Origin: Cyclobacteriaceae bacterium
Lineage (GTDB): Bacteria > Bacteroidota > Bacteroidia > Cytophagales > Cyclobacteriaceae
Direction of reading: 5' to 3'
DNA length: 55,373 nucleotides
Assembly: GCA_025350305.1 (NCBI GenBank)
Contig: JANXYC010000102.1
Location: forward strand, 1 to 55,373
Shown: positions 23,744-34,828 of the stretch, piece by piece
Numbering within the stretch: the stretch's first letter is position 1
Layout of the letters: the number at the start of each line of letters is the position of its first letter
The notes under the pieces: model-generated
Database searches by the model: none
What the model saw: only the letters and a program-made list of their open reading frames with translations
What the model was told of the DNA's origin: nothing
Translations under genes and position numbers: made by a program

Positions 23744-24550
23744 ATGGCAGAAAAAAAATTGAGCGGCCAAACTGCTTTGGTCACGGGTGCAAATTCCGGC
23801 ATTGGCGAAGGTGTGGCGCTATCCCTTGGCGAAGCCGGTGCAAATGTTGTTGTCAATTATGTATCCAAACCTGAAACGGCACAAGCCGTCGTGGATAAGA
23901 TCAAATCCTTCGGGAGCAAGGCGATTGCCATACAGGCAGATGTGAGCAACGAGAAACAGGTGATCAGCATGTATGAACAACTTATAAAAGAATTTGGTAC
24001 GATCGACATCCTGGTTAACAATGCCGGCTTGCAGAAGGATGCCAAATTTCATGAAATGACTTTAGAGCAATGGAATATCGTGATGGCAGTAAACCTTACG
24101 GGACAATTTCTATGTGCACGCGAGGCCATAAAAGAATTTTTGAGAAGAGGTGTTGTTGCTGAAAGGTCTGCAGCAGCCGGAAAGATTATTTGCATGAGTT
24201 CTGTGCACGAAATCATTCCTTGGGCAGGTCATGTCAATTACGCCTCCTCCAAGGGTGCGATTCGAATGTTCATGCAAAGCCTGGCTCAAGAGTACGGTGA
24301 CCGCCAGATCCGGGTGAACAGCATTTGTCCGGGTGCGATAAAAACACCCATCAACACCGCTGCCTGGAATACACCGGAAGCGTTAAACAGCTTAATGACA
24401 TTGATCCCCTACAACCGCATTGGTCTTCCCTCCGACATTGGCAAACTTGCCGTTTTCCTCGCCTCCGATGACAGTGATTACATCACCGGAGCCAGCATCT
24501 TTATCGATGGAGGTATGACTGTATTTGAAGGATTTGCCACCGGGGGATGA
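23744..24550 (+). CDS. SDR-family glucose 1-dehydrogenase-like oxidoreductase
   Basis: A 268-residue classical short-chain dehydrogenase. The ATG at 23744 gives MAEKKLSGQTALVTGANSGIG with the TGxxxGxG cofactor motif; the longer open frame upstream is rejected. NNAG is at about residues 91-94, the catalytic Ser in MSSVHE, and YxxxK in NYASSKGA. SDICPGAIKTPI-type and the C-terminal DDSDYITGASIFIDGGM are typical of glucose 1-dehydrogenase. It precedes the glycosidase by 75 bases on the same strand, suggesting joint action on released glucose (inference). Confidence 0.9.
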   Translation: MAEKKLSGQTALVTGANSGIGEGVALSLGEAGANVVVNYVSKPETAQAVVDKIKSFGSKAIAIQADVSNEKQVISMYEQLIKEFGTIDILVNNAGLQKDAKFHEMTLEQWNIVMAVNLTGQFLCAREAIKEFLRRGVVAERSAAAGKIICMSSVHEIIPWAGHVNYASSKGAIRMFMQSLAQEYGDRQIRVNSICPGAIKTPINTAAWNTPEALNSLMTLIPYNRIGLPSDIGKLAVFLASDDSDYITGASIFIDGGMTVFEGFATGG

Positions 24551-24625
24551 GAGATTATTTAAACTCCAGGTAGCGGTTACTGATTACAAATTCCAGAATT
24601 CAAATTTTAGATTAAAAATATAATC

Positions 24626-27259
<2,634 letters not shown>

Positions 27260-27398
27260 CCGGTAGCTGAATCCTCCTGGCTCCCGCCAGCTACCAGAAC
27301 CCGTCTATACCCAATAGTACGGATCGTCCCTGGGGCTTAGCGGGTATTGGTCTTCTGGAAAGTAAGCAACAACTTTGCGCCATAATCCCTTGAACAAA

Positions 27399-28671
27399 AT
27401 GAATTCACTCAAAACTAAATTATTTTTTCTTCTGCTGCTGGCAACAATTGACAGAAGCTATTCTCAAACATTTACCATCCACGACACATTTGATGACGAC
27501 CGTTACAATTGGTGGATCGGCGACACCAATGAAGGATCGGAACACATACATGATGGCAAAATGTATGTTAATATTCCAGAGGGTGGCTGGGTGCTTACCA
27601 TCAACCCCTATGTGGAGTTTGAAAAGGATTTTAAAGCAGAGGTCTCCATCCGTCAAATCGAAGGTTTCGAAAATAATGGCGTCGGAATATTATGGGGGTA
27701 CAGCAAGAAGGATAGTGATCAGAATTACTTTATCGTAAGTGCGGATGGCAGCGCGACATATATGTATCGACACAAGACCAAAACGGCAGTTGGAGTCCGC
27801 CAATTAATCTTGGACCAACTGTAAATACCCGGCTGGATGAGGTCTCTCCATTTCTGGCAGCGGACGGTCGCACACTTTACTACTCTTCGGAGGGTAAACC
27901 TGGTTATGGCGGAGCCGACATATTCATGACCAAACGTATGGGCGATGGTTAGACCAAGTGGAGCGAACCCGTCAACCTTCGTCCTGAAATCAATTCAAGT
28001 GCCTTCGATGCCTATTATGTACTTCCAGCTTCTGGCGACTATGCGTACATGGTGTCTTCATTGGATGGTTATGGCGGCACCGCCAAAACCAGCCAACCAA
28101 TAAGAGCCGACATCCTGATCGGTGACCTGAGCACTAATAAAGAAGTAGGCGAAGCTGTCTCTGATCCAAAGACAGGTGATTATAAAACCGTACTTACGTA
28201 CGGCATCAATTATGGTTTTCATGCCGCTGCCCCGGGCCACTTATCCGTCAGCGAAAACCTCGAATTGGTGCAGGTTCGGACATACACTGAAATAGAAAAG
28301 GATTTAAATCTCTTACCAATTATCGTAGGTCAAACCATTCAGCTCAATAATGTCTTCTTTGAACAAGCTAACCTGTACTCAAGTCTGAATCATATTCTGA
28401 ACTCGATCGTCTGGTAGAAATTATGAAAGAAAATCCGACCATGGAAATTGAACTGGGTGGTTACACCGGCAACATAGGAAAAGAGGTCAGCTTGATTATT
28501 TTGTCCCAGGACCGGGTAGGAACCGTAAAAAAATACATGATGGCACAAGGTATTGCCAACAGGCGTATCGCCGGCAAAGACTACAGACCCTCCAACCCTG
28601 TGGTGAAAAATGATACGGAAGAGCACCGAAAAATGAATCGGCGAGTTGAATTCAAGATCACAAAGAAATAG
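27399..28671 (+). pseudogene. Decayed OmpA-family protein with N-terminal beta-sandwich and PD40 repeat
   Basis: Three pieces of one gene lie in order but in different frames. Piece 1 (27399 to about 27790): signal peptide and a lectin-like beta-sandwich ending in YMYRHKTK. Piece 2 (about 27782-28415): NGSWSPPINLGPTVN, a PD40 beta-propeller blade (SPFLAADGRTLYYSSEG) and a carboxypeptidase-like part, interrupted by an in-frame TAG at 27950-27952 where a Trp codon is expected. Piece 3 (about 28385-28671): SYSELDRLVEIMKENP and the OmpA C-terminal domain. So two frameshifts plus one nonsense, and piece 1 joins piece 2 abruptly, suggesting a deletion. The ancestral protein probably tethered the outer membrane to peptidoglycan. 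Confidence 0.82.
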
Positions 28672-28779
28672 GGCGCAATGCCTGGCATTCAAATTTTTTC
28701 AGTTTCCGGCACAGAAACCTAATGTCACATGCCCAATGCCTAAAAGCTTTTTACTAGCTTCGCCCGTTTAAATTGAGTA

Positions 28780-30285
28780 ATGAAGCTTTACGAAAAGTAT
28801 CCTGTCTCTCTAACAAATTCCCTCAGCGGAAAAAAGGAAGTTTTTGAACCTCTGAACGCACCGTTCGTAGGAATTTATTCCTGCGGTCCCACTGTTTATA
28901 GCGAAGTTCATCTTGGCAATCTTAGGACATTTACTTCCTTTGATGTGGTCTATCGCTACCTCTCTTTCATCGATTATAAAGTCCGGTATGTGCGAAACAT
29001 TACGGATGCTGGCCATTTAACTAACGACGCCGGCCAGGGTGTTGACCGCATCGAAGAAAGTGCCAAACTCGAAAGTTTGGAACCCATGGAAATTGTTCAA
29101 AAATATACCAACAGTTTTCACGAGGTCTGCCAGCTCTTCAACATCCTTCCTCCCAGTATCGAGCCCACTGCAACCGGGCATATTGTTGAACAAATTGAAA
29201 TGGTGAACACCATCTTAGCCAATGGCTATGCCTATGTTGCAAACGGATCCGTCTATTTCGACGTGCGCAAATTCATGGAGAAACATACCTACGGTGAATT
29301 GAGTGGACGAAATATTGATGAACTGCTGGAAGGAACACGTGACTTGGACAGGCAGGATGAAAAAAGAAATTCAGTGGACTTCGCAATTTGGAAAGCCGTT
29401 TCGCCGAATCATATCCAGCGATGGAATTCCCCGTGGGGTCTGGGCATACCGGGGTGGCATCTGGAATGCTCTGTCATGAGCTCAAAATATTTAGGTAGGC
29501 AATTTGATATCCACGGTGGTGGCATGGACCTTAAATTTCCACACCACGAATGTGAAATCGCCCAAAGCGTTGGCGCATATGGTAAGGAGCCGGTTCGTTA
29601 CTGGATGCATACAAATATGCTGACAGTAAACGGTGAAAAAATGAGTAAGTCGAAAGGGAATTCTTTTTTACCAAAAGAATTATTTTCCGGCACGCACCCC
29701 CTTCTAGACAAATCGTATAGTCCGATGGCCGTGCGGTTTTTTATGTTGCAATCACATTATTCAAGCACACTTGATTTCTCTAATGAAGCGCTGAGCGCGG
29801 CGGAGAAGGGATACAAGAAATTGAGTTCATCACTGACGTTCATTAAATCATTGAATCACCCGGGCACGTCCACCTCTGATTCATCAATCGACCAAACACT
29901 GAAGGCCCTGGTAGCATCCTGTTATCAAAACATGAGCGATGATTTCAATACCGCTACAACGCTGGCGGTTTTGTTTGAGATGTCATCGCGTATAAATGAC
30001 TTCAAGTCAGGCAATGTTCTACTTTCAAATATTGATCCAACGGTCTTTGATACGTTCAAAAAGGCCTATGTTGGATTTATGGAAAATGTACTGGGATTAA
30101 AACAGGAATCCGGCGTGAGCGATCACTTGCTGGAGGGAACCATCAAGGTGTTAATTGAGTTAAGAAAAAAAGCGCGCACCGACCGCAATTTTGCGTTGTC
30201 TGATAAAATAAGAGACGACCTGAAAGCCATTGGTGTACAACTGAAAGATGGAAAAGATGGCGAAATCACTTACTCGATTGAGTAA
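28780..30285 (+). CDS. cysS: Cysteinyl-tRNA synthetase
   Basis: This class I synthetase charges tRNA-Cys. The 501-residue protein includes the zinc cysteine in YSCGPTVY (Cys35), the HIGH-equivalent HLGN at 44-47, the zinc segment PGWHLECSVMS, HHECEIAQS, and KMSKSKGN at about residues 287-294. The C-terminal anticodon-binding helical region is complete. Slightly longer than the usual 460-490 residues, within range. A single-copy housekeeping gene; it is followed after 53 bases by yidD, an arrangement common in genomes of this phylum. Confidence 0.97.
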   Translation: MKLYEKYPVSLTNSLSGKKEVFEPLNAPFVGIYSCGPTVYSEVHLGNLRTFTSFDVVYRYLSFIDYKVRYVRNITDAGHLTNDAGQGVDRIEESAKLESLEPMEIVQKYTNSFHEVCQLFNILPPSIEPTATGHIVEQIEMVNTILANGYAYVANGSVYFDVRKFMEKHTYGELSGRNIDELLEGTRDLDRQDEKRNSVDFAIWKAVSPNHIQRWNSPWGLGIPGWHLECSVMSSKYLGRQFDIHGGGMDLKFPHHECEIAQSVGAYGKEPVRYWMHTNMLTVNGEKMSKSKGNSFLPKELFSGTHPLLDKSYSPMAVRFFMLQSHYSSTLDFSNEALSAAEKGYKKLSSSLTFIKSLNHPGTSTSDSSIDQTLKALVASCYQNMSDDFNTATTLAVLFEMSSRINDFKSGNVLLSNIDPTVFDTFKKAYVGFMENVLGLKQESGVSDHLLEGTIKVLIELRKKARTDRNFALSDKIRDDLKAIGVQLKDGKDGEITYSIE

Positions 30286-30338
30286 TTAATCGGTAACTTG
30301 ATCTAGCTACCCAGCGCCCAGCGCCCAGAACCCAGCAC

Positions 30339-30563
30339 ATGCTCAAGAAAATCTTCATCTTCCCCATCCGCATCTACCAACTCACGCTCTCGCCCATCCT
30401 GGGTTCCCATTGCCGTCACGCGCCCACGTGTTCACAATATGCGATTGAGGCCATTCAGGAGTGGGGGGTGCTAAAAGGTGCCTGGATAGGAGCCAAAAGA
30501 ATAGCACGTTGCCATCCATGGGGAACAAGCGGGTACGACCCGGTTCCCAAAAAACAAAAATAA
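30339..30563 (+). CDS. yidD: Membrane protein insertion efficiency factor YidD
   Basis: A 74-residue YidD homologue. The N-terminal amphipathic helix ([17 protein letters not shown]) is followed by the conserved [20 protein letters not shown] and the C-terminal [15 protein letters not shown]. YidD assists YidC-mediated insertion of inner membrane proteins. The gene starts within a stretch of repeated CCCAGCGCCCAG-like sequence after cysS. An A/T-rich hairpin (AAAAAACA ... TGTTTTTT) at about 30550-30590 might terminate it, weakly. Confidence 0.92.
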   Translation: MLKKIFIFPIRIYQLTLSPILGSHCRHAPTCSQYAIEAIQEWGVLKGAWIGAKRIARCHPWGTSGYDPVPKKQK

Positions 30564-30640
30564 ACCACTCCTGTTTTTTTACCTTCTCTTTTGAAAAAAT
30601 AAAATATACATTTAAAAGTTAACACATCTAAATTTTCTTC

Positions 30641-32386
30641 ATGCCCGATTTTCAAATCAAGAAAAATCCCAAGACCTACGATGTCTGCATTGTCGGCTCG
30701 GGGGCCGGTGGTGGGATGGCCGCATACGTTTTGGCGAAGGCAGGAATCAAAGTTGTGCTGCTGGAGGCGGGGCCTCTTTATGATCCTGCCATCAATACAA
30801 CACAACTGAAATGGCCGTGGGAATCCCCTCGCAGAGGTGCCGGCCATCAAGGAAGGCCATTCGGTGATTTTGACGCGGCCTATGGCGGCTGGGAAATTGA
30901 TGGTGAGCCATATACTCATAAAAACGATACAAAATTTGACTGGTTCCGGTCTCGGATGATTGGAGGGCGCACCAACCACTGGGGAAGAATTTCCCTGCGC
31001 TTTGGCCCAAAAGACTTTAAACGAAAAAGCATTGATGGCCTTGGTGAAGATTGGCCGATCGGCTACGAAGATGTAGCTCCCTACTATGATAAGGTAGATC
31101 AACTCATCGGTATATTCGGCACAAAAGAAAATCTACCCAATGAACCCGATGGGATTTTTCTTCCACCACCAAAGCCACGCCTGCATGAATTATTTGTGAA
31201 AGAGGCCGCGACTGCTATTGGCATTCCGGTCATTCCTTCCAGGCTCTCCATTCTTACGACGAAACTTCCTAACAATAATGAAAGAGGTGCCTGTTTCTAC
31301 TGCGCCCAATGCAATCGCGGTTGTACAGTCTATGGTGATTTCTCATCATCCTCCGTCCTGGTCAAGCCTGCGTTGAAGTCAGGCAATGTTGATGTCATCG
31401 CCAATGCGATGGCAAGAGAGGTGTTGACGAGTAGCGAAGGCATCGCTACCGGCATTTCGTACGTTGATAAAAATGACTTACAAGAGTATCAGGTATTTGC
31501 GAAAGTGGTGGTGCTGGCTGCCAGTGCGGGCGAATCCGCTCGCCTTTTGCTGAATTCAAAATCAACGAAACACCCGGGAGGATTGGCCAACGCCAGCGGA
31601 GTGATCGGAAAATATCTTCACGATTCCACGGGCGTCGCCATGGGTGGTGTGATGACCAAGTTATTTGGCCGTAAGCGATACAACGAAGATGGCGTTGGTG
31701 GCTTGCATGTATATACTCCCTGGTGGCTCGAAAACAAAAAACTGGATTTCCCCCGAGGCTATCATATTGAGTACTGGGGTGGCATGGGTATGCCCGGCTA
31801 TGGTTTTGGATTTGGAATGCAAAACACAAATGGAAAATACCCTGGCCGCGATGGCGTGAGAAAAGAAGCCGGGGGTTACGGCGCATCTCTTAAAGATGAC
31901 TACCGCTACTATTATGGAGCCTCTTTTGGGATGGCAGGACGTGGTGAAGCAATAGCGCGCGAAGACAACTACTGTGAGATCGATCCTACAACCGTAGATA
32001 AATATGGAATTCCCGTTTTACGATTTCATTATACATGGAGTGATTATGAAATCAAGCAGGCAAAGCACATGCAAGACACTTTTCAAGAGATTATTCATAA
32101 AATGGGCGGAGAAATTACCTGGGGCGTAAAAGGAAAGGAAGACGACTACGGATTAGAAACCCCGGGAAGAATTATTCACGAAGTGGGAACGGTTCGAATG
32201 GGCAACGACCCAAAGAAATCGGCGTTGAACAAATACAGCCAGGCACATGATTGCAAGAATCTTTTCGTTGTAGATGGAGGCTCGTTTGTGTCACAAGCAG
32301 ATAAAAACCCTACTTGGACCATCCTGGCACTTTCAATGAGGGCATCGGAGTATATTATTGATGAATTGAGAAAACAGAATATCTAG
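30641..32386 (+). CDS. GMC-family FAD oxidoreductase, probable sugar 3-dehydrogenase large subunit
   Basis: A 581-residue GMC-fold flavoprotein. FAD-binding GSGAGGGMAAYVLAKAG is at about residues 19-35, GGRTNHWGR at about 108-116, the cysteine-rich CFYCAQCNRGCT around 220-232, and the C-terminal active-site block HEVGTVRMG and VDGGSFVSQADKNPTWTILA. This resembles FAD-dependent glucoside 3-dehydrogenase / gluconate 2-dehydrogenase large subunits. It has no signal peptide; export probably depends on the signal-bearing small subunit encoded next. No cytochrome c subunit is adjacent. The stop lies within a palindromic repeat. Confidence 0.9.
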   Translation: MPDFQIKKNPKTYDVCIVGSGAGGGMAAYVLAKAGIKVVLLEAGPLYDPAINTTQLKWPWESPRRGAGHQGRPFGDFDAAYGGWEIDGEPYTHKNDTKFDWFRSRMIGGRTNHWGRISLRFGPKDFKRKSIDGLGEDWPIGYEDVAPYYDKVDQLIGIFGTKENLPNEPDGIFLPPPKPRLHELFVKEAATAIGIPVIPSRLSILTTKLPNNNERGACFYCAQCNRGCTVYGDFSSSSVLVKPALKSGNVDVIANAMAREVLTSSEGIATGISYVDKNDLQEYQVFAKVVVLAASAGESARLLLNSKSTKHPGGLANASGVIGKYLHDSTGVAMGGVMTKLFGRKRYNEDGVGGLHVYTPWWLENKKLDFPRGYHIEYWGGMGMPGYGFGFGMQNTNGKYPGRDGVRKEAGGYGASLKDDYRYYYGASFGMAGRGEAIAREDNYCEIDPTTVDKYGIPVLRFHYTWSDYEIKQAKHMQDTFQEIIHKMGGEITWGVKGKEDDYGLETPGRIIHEVGTVRMGNDPKKSALNKYSQAHDCKNLFVVDGGSFVSQADKNPTWTILALSMRASEYIIDELRKQNI

Positions 32387-32523
32387 CCTCACCCTGCCCT
32401 CTCCTGAGGAGAGGGCATCAAAGTCCGCTCCTCAGGAGAGGATTTAGGAGAGGCCCAAAACGGAACAACTAACTTAAAAAAATTCCCTTCCCCCTCTCCC
32501 CGGAGAGGGTTGGGGGTGAGGCC
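32386..32523. repeat. Palindromic repeat cluster between two dehydrogenase genes
   Basis: The whole intergenic space is filled: GCCTCACCC at the left end is mirrored by GGGTGAGGC at the right end. Inside are CCTCTCC-TGA-GGAGAGG and related hairpins (CTCCTCAGGAG, CCCTCTCCCCGGAGAGGG). The core resembles the interior of the MITE at 21784 and 46937 (CTTCTC ... GAGAAGGGTGACGGGTTGAGGCC). It overlaps the last base of the GMC stop codon and abuts the next ATG. Confidence 0.7.
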
Positions 32524-33189
32524 ATGGACAGAAGAAAATACTTAAAAACCCTCGCAGCAGGAACACTCTCCACAGGCGTTCTGTTGGAATCGTGCTCGCC
32601 AGCAGAAAAACAAGTTAAGCAACCGGAAGACTTAAGCCTGGTTCAGGGAGGACCTGCGCGTCAACCGGATGAGATCGCACGCTTCAAGAAAATCACGGCT
32701 GAGAAATTCTTTGATGAACATGAAATAAAAACAATTTCTATCCTGGCAGACATTATCATTCCAAAAGATGAAGTTTCAGGAAGCGCCACGGAAGCCAAGG
32801 TGCCCGAGTTCATTGAATTTATTGTCAAAGACATGCCGCGCCATCAAATACCTATGCGTGGTGGACTGAAGTGGTTGGATTTGCAATGCCTCAAACGTTT
32901 TGAGAAACCATTTTCCGATTGCAATGGGCAACAACAAATCGAAATGGTAGACCAAATAGCCTGGCCTGCCAAAGCCAAACCTGAAATGATGCAGGGCGTA
33001 GCATTCTTTAACCTGATAAGGGACCTCACCGCGACTGGATTTTTTACCAGTCAAATAGGTATTAAAGATTTAGGATATGCAGGCAATCGTCCCAATCAAT
33101 GGGATGGCGTGCCGCAAGATGTGCTTGATCAGTATGGAGTGAAATATGATGAGAAGATGCTGGCGGAGTCAGTGAAGTTTGAGGCTTAA
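32524..33189 (+). CDS. Gluconate 2-dehydrogenase subunit 3 family protein, Tat lipoprotein-like
   Basis: A 221-residue small subunit. The N-terminus MDRRKYLKTLAAGTLSTGVLLESCSP has a twin-Arg signal (RRKYLK) and a lipobox-like LESC, so it is probably exported folded and perhaps lipid-anchored. The body (FFDEHEIKTISILADIIIPKDEVSGSA and following) is the gluconate 2-dehydrogenase subunit 3 domain. In related enzymes it carries the FAD large subunit out by piggy-back. The upstream GMC gene is separated only by the repeat cluster, and the two should form the enzyme. Confidence 0.9.
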   Translation: MDRRKYLKTLAAGTLSTGVLLESCSPAEKQVKQPEDLSLVQGGPARQPDEIARFKKITAEKFFDEHEIKTISILADIIIPKDEVSGSATEAKVPEFIEFIVKDMPRHQIPMRGGLKWLDLQCLKRFEKPFSDCNGQQQIEMVDQIAWPAKAKPEMMQGVAFFNLIRDLTATGFFTSQIGIKDLGYAGNRPNQWDGVPQDVLDQYGVKYDEKMLAESVKFEA

Positions 33190-33206
33190 GCATCGAAACC
33201 TAAATG

Positions 33207-33284
33207 GAATGATGAATGTCGAATAACGAATTGTGAAGTTAGGGGAAACCTACTTCAATATTCAAGTTTCAGCATTCGTCATTC
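33207..33284. repeat. Imperfect intergenic hairpin of the ATTCGT/GAATGACG family
   Basis: GAATGATGAATG at the left is mirrored by CATTCGTCATTC at the right, with partial pairing through the middle (GTGAAGTTAGG against CCTACTTCAATATT). Related sequences occur at about 12255-12285 and 45858-45890. It fills most of the gap before the next gene. Confidence 0.5.
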
Positions 33285-33309
33285 AACATTGAATTTTAAA
33301 AAACTATTT

Positions 33310-34752
33310 ATGGACAATAACCCACAATCAAGAAGAAACTTCCTCAGAACCCTCGGCCTCGCCACCGCAGCATTCACCATTGTGCCACGACACGTCATCG
33401 GTGGCAAGGGCTTCACCGCGCCAAGTGATAAAATTTATGTCGCGGGCATCGGGGCTGGAGGCAAAGGAGAAAGCGACATAGCCAATTTTGCGAAGAGCGG
33501 AAAGGCTGAAATTGCTTTCCTCTGTGATGTGGATGACCGTAGAGCTGCCAACTCTGTCAGGAATTTTCCAAAAGCAAAATATTATAAGGACTATCGCAAA
33601 ATGCTGGAAGCAGAGCACAAAAGCATTGATGCAGTTTCTGTTTCAACACCCGATCACAACCATGCTATACAAGCCATGGCCGCCATGCAACTAGGCAAGC
33701 ATGTGTACGTCCAGAAGCCCCTCACACACGATATCTATGAAGCTCGTATGCTTACTGAAGCGGCCGGGAAATACAAAGTGGTGACGCAAATGGGAAATCA
33801 AGGTGCCTCTGGCGATGGTGTACGGCAACTCATGGAATGGCATAATGCGGGTCTTATCGGAGATGTTCACACGGTGTATTGCTGGACAGATCGGCCGGTT
33901 TGGCCGCAGGGAATACAATGGCCTGCAACGAAGGCAGAGGTACCAAAAGAGTTAGACTGGGACTTGTGGCTCGGAACCGCTCCCCACAAAGATTATGTTG
34001 AGAAACTCGTGCCTTTCAACTGGCGCGGATGGTGGGATTATGGAACAGGAGCACTTGGTGACATGGCCTGTCATATTATTGAACCCGCTTTCAGAGTGCT
34101 TAGCTTAAAAACACCGAGTGATGTAGCGTGCAGCATTGGAAGTGTCTATGTAGACGAATTCAAGCGTGGCTATTTTCCGGAAAGTTGCCCTCCTTCTTCT
34201 CATGTAATCATGACTTACCCCGCACAGAATGGAAAACCAGCCTTGAAACTCCATTGGATGGATGGTGGTATTCAGCCTGAACGTCCGGATGAACTGGAAG
34301 CAAACGAAGTAATGGGCGATGGCGGAAATGGTGTGGTTTTTATTGGCACCAAAGGTAAAATGATGTGCGGAACGTATGGATTGGTCCCTTCTTTGCTTCC
34401 TACTTCAAGAAATAAGGAAGCGAATGTTGCCCAAACTATTAAGCGGGTTCCCGATGGTGCAGATGGACATTACGCACAATGGGTAGAAGCCTGCTTAGCC
34501 GGATATGGGAAAATGGAAGTGAGTTCACCTTTTGATACAGCAGGTCCAATGACGGAGTCAATACTGATGGGCAATCTTGCCATCCGTAGCGCCGACATTC
34601 GCAAGCCAAGAACAGGTCGTAGTGGTTTTGATTACCCGGGCCGGAATATCAAATTATTGTGGGATGGCGCCAACATGAAAGTAACGAACTTCGATGAAGC
34701 CAATGCTTTCGTGAAACGTGAATATAGATCTGGATGGTCGTTGGGTGTCTAG
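33310..34752 (+). CDS. Tat-exported Gfo/Idh/MocA oxidoreductase, paralogue 1
   Basis: A 480-residue NAD(P)-dependent oxidoreductase. The start ATG at 33310 gives a Tat signal (SRRNFLRTLGLATAAFTIV); a TTG seven codons upstream is rejected. The Rossmann part reads IYVAGIGAGGKGESDIANF, and the catalytic lysine lies in YVQKPLTHDIYEAR (EKP-type motif). The C-terminal alpha/beta domain includes GTGALGDMACHIIEPAF. The family oxidises or interconverts sugars; 3-keto sugar processing beside the GMC dehydrogenase is likely (inference). It precedes a close paralogue by 76 bases. Confidence 0.9.
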   Translation: MDNNPQSRRNFLRTLGLATAAFTIVPRHVIGGKGFTAPSDKIYVAGIGAGGKGESDIANFAKSGKAEIAFLCDVDDRRAANSVRNFPKAKYYKDYRKMLEAEHKSIDAVSVSTPDHNHAIQAMAAMQLGKHVYVQKPLTHDIYEARMLTEAAGKYKVVTQMGNQGASGDGVRQLMEWHNAGLIGDVHTVYCWTDRPVWPQGIQWPATKAEVPKELDWDLWLGTAPHKDYVEKLVPFNWRGWWDYGTGALGDMACHIIEPAFRVLSLKTPSDVACSIGSVYVDEFKRGYFPESCPPSSHVIMTYPAQNGKPALKLHWMDGGIQPERPDELEANEVMGDGGNGVVFIGTKGKMMCGTYGLVPSLLPTSRNKEANVAQTIKRVPDGADGHYAQWVEACLAGYGKMEVSSPFDTAGPMTESILMGNLAIRSADIRKPRTGRSGFDYPGRNIKLLWDGANMKVTNFDEANAFVKREYRSGWSLGV

Positions 34753-34828
34753 TGTGGCGACAAATAGTTTAGAAAGTAGACAGTAGGTCCCGATATCGGG
34801 AGCAGTTGGCAAGAAATACAAAAAAGTT

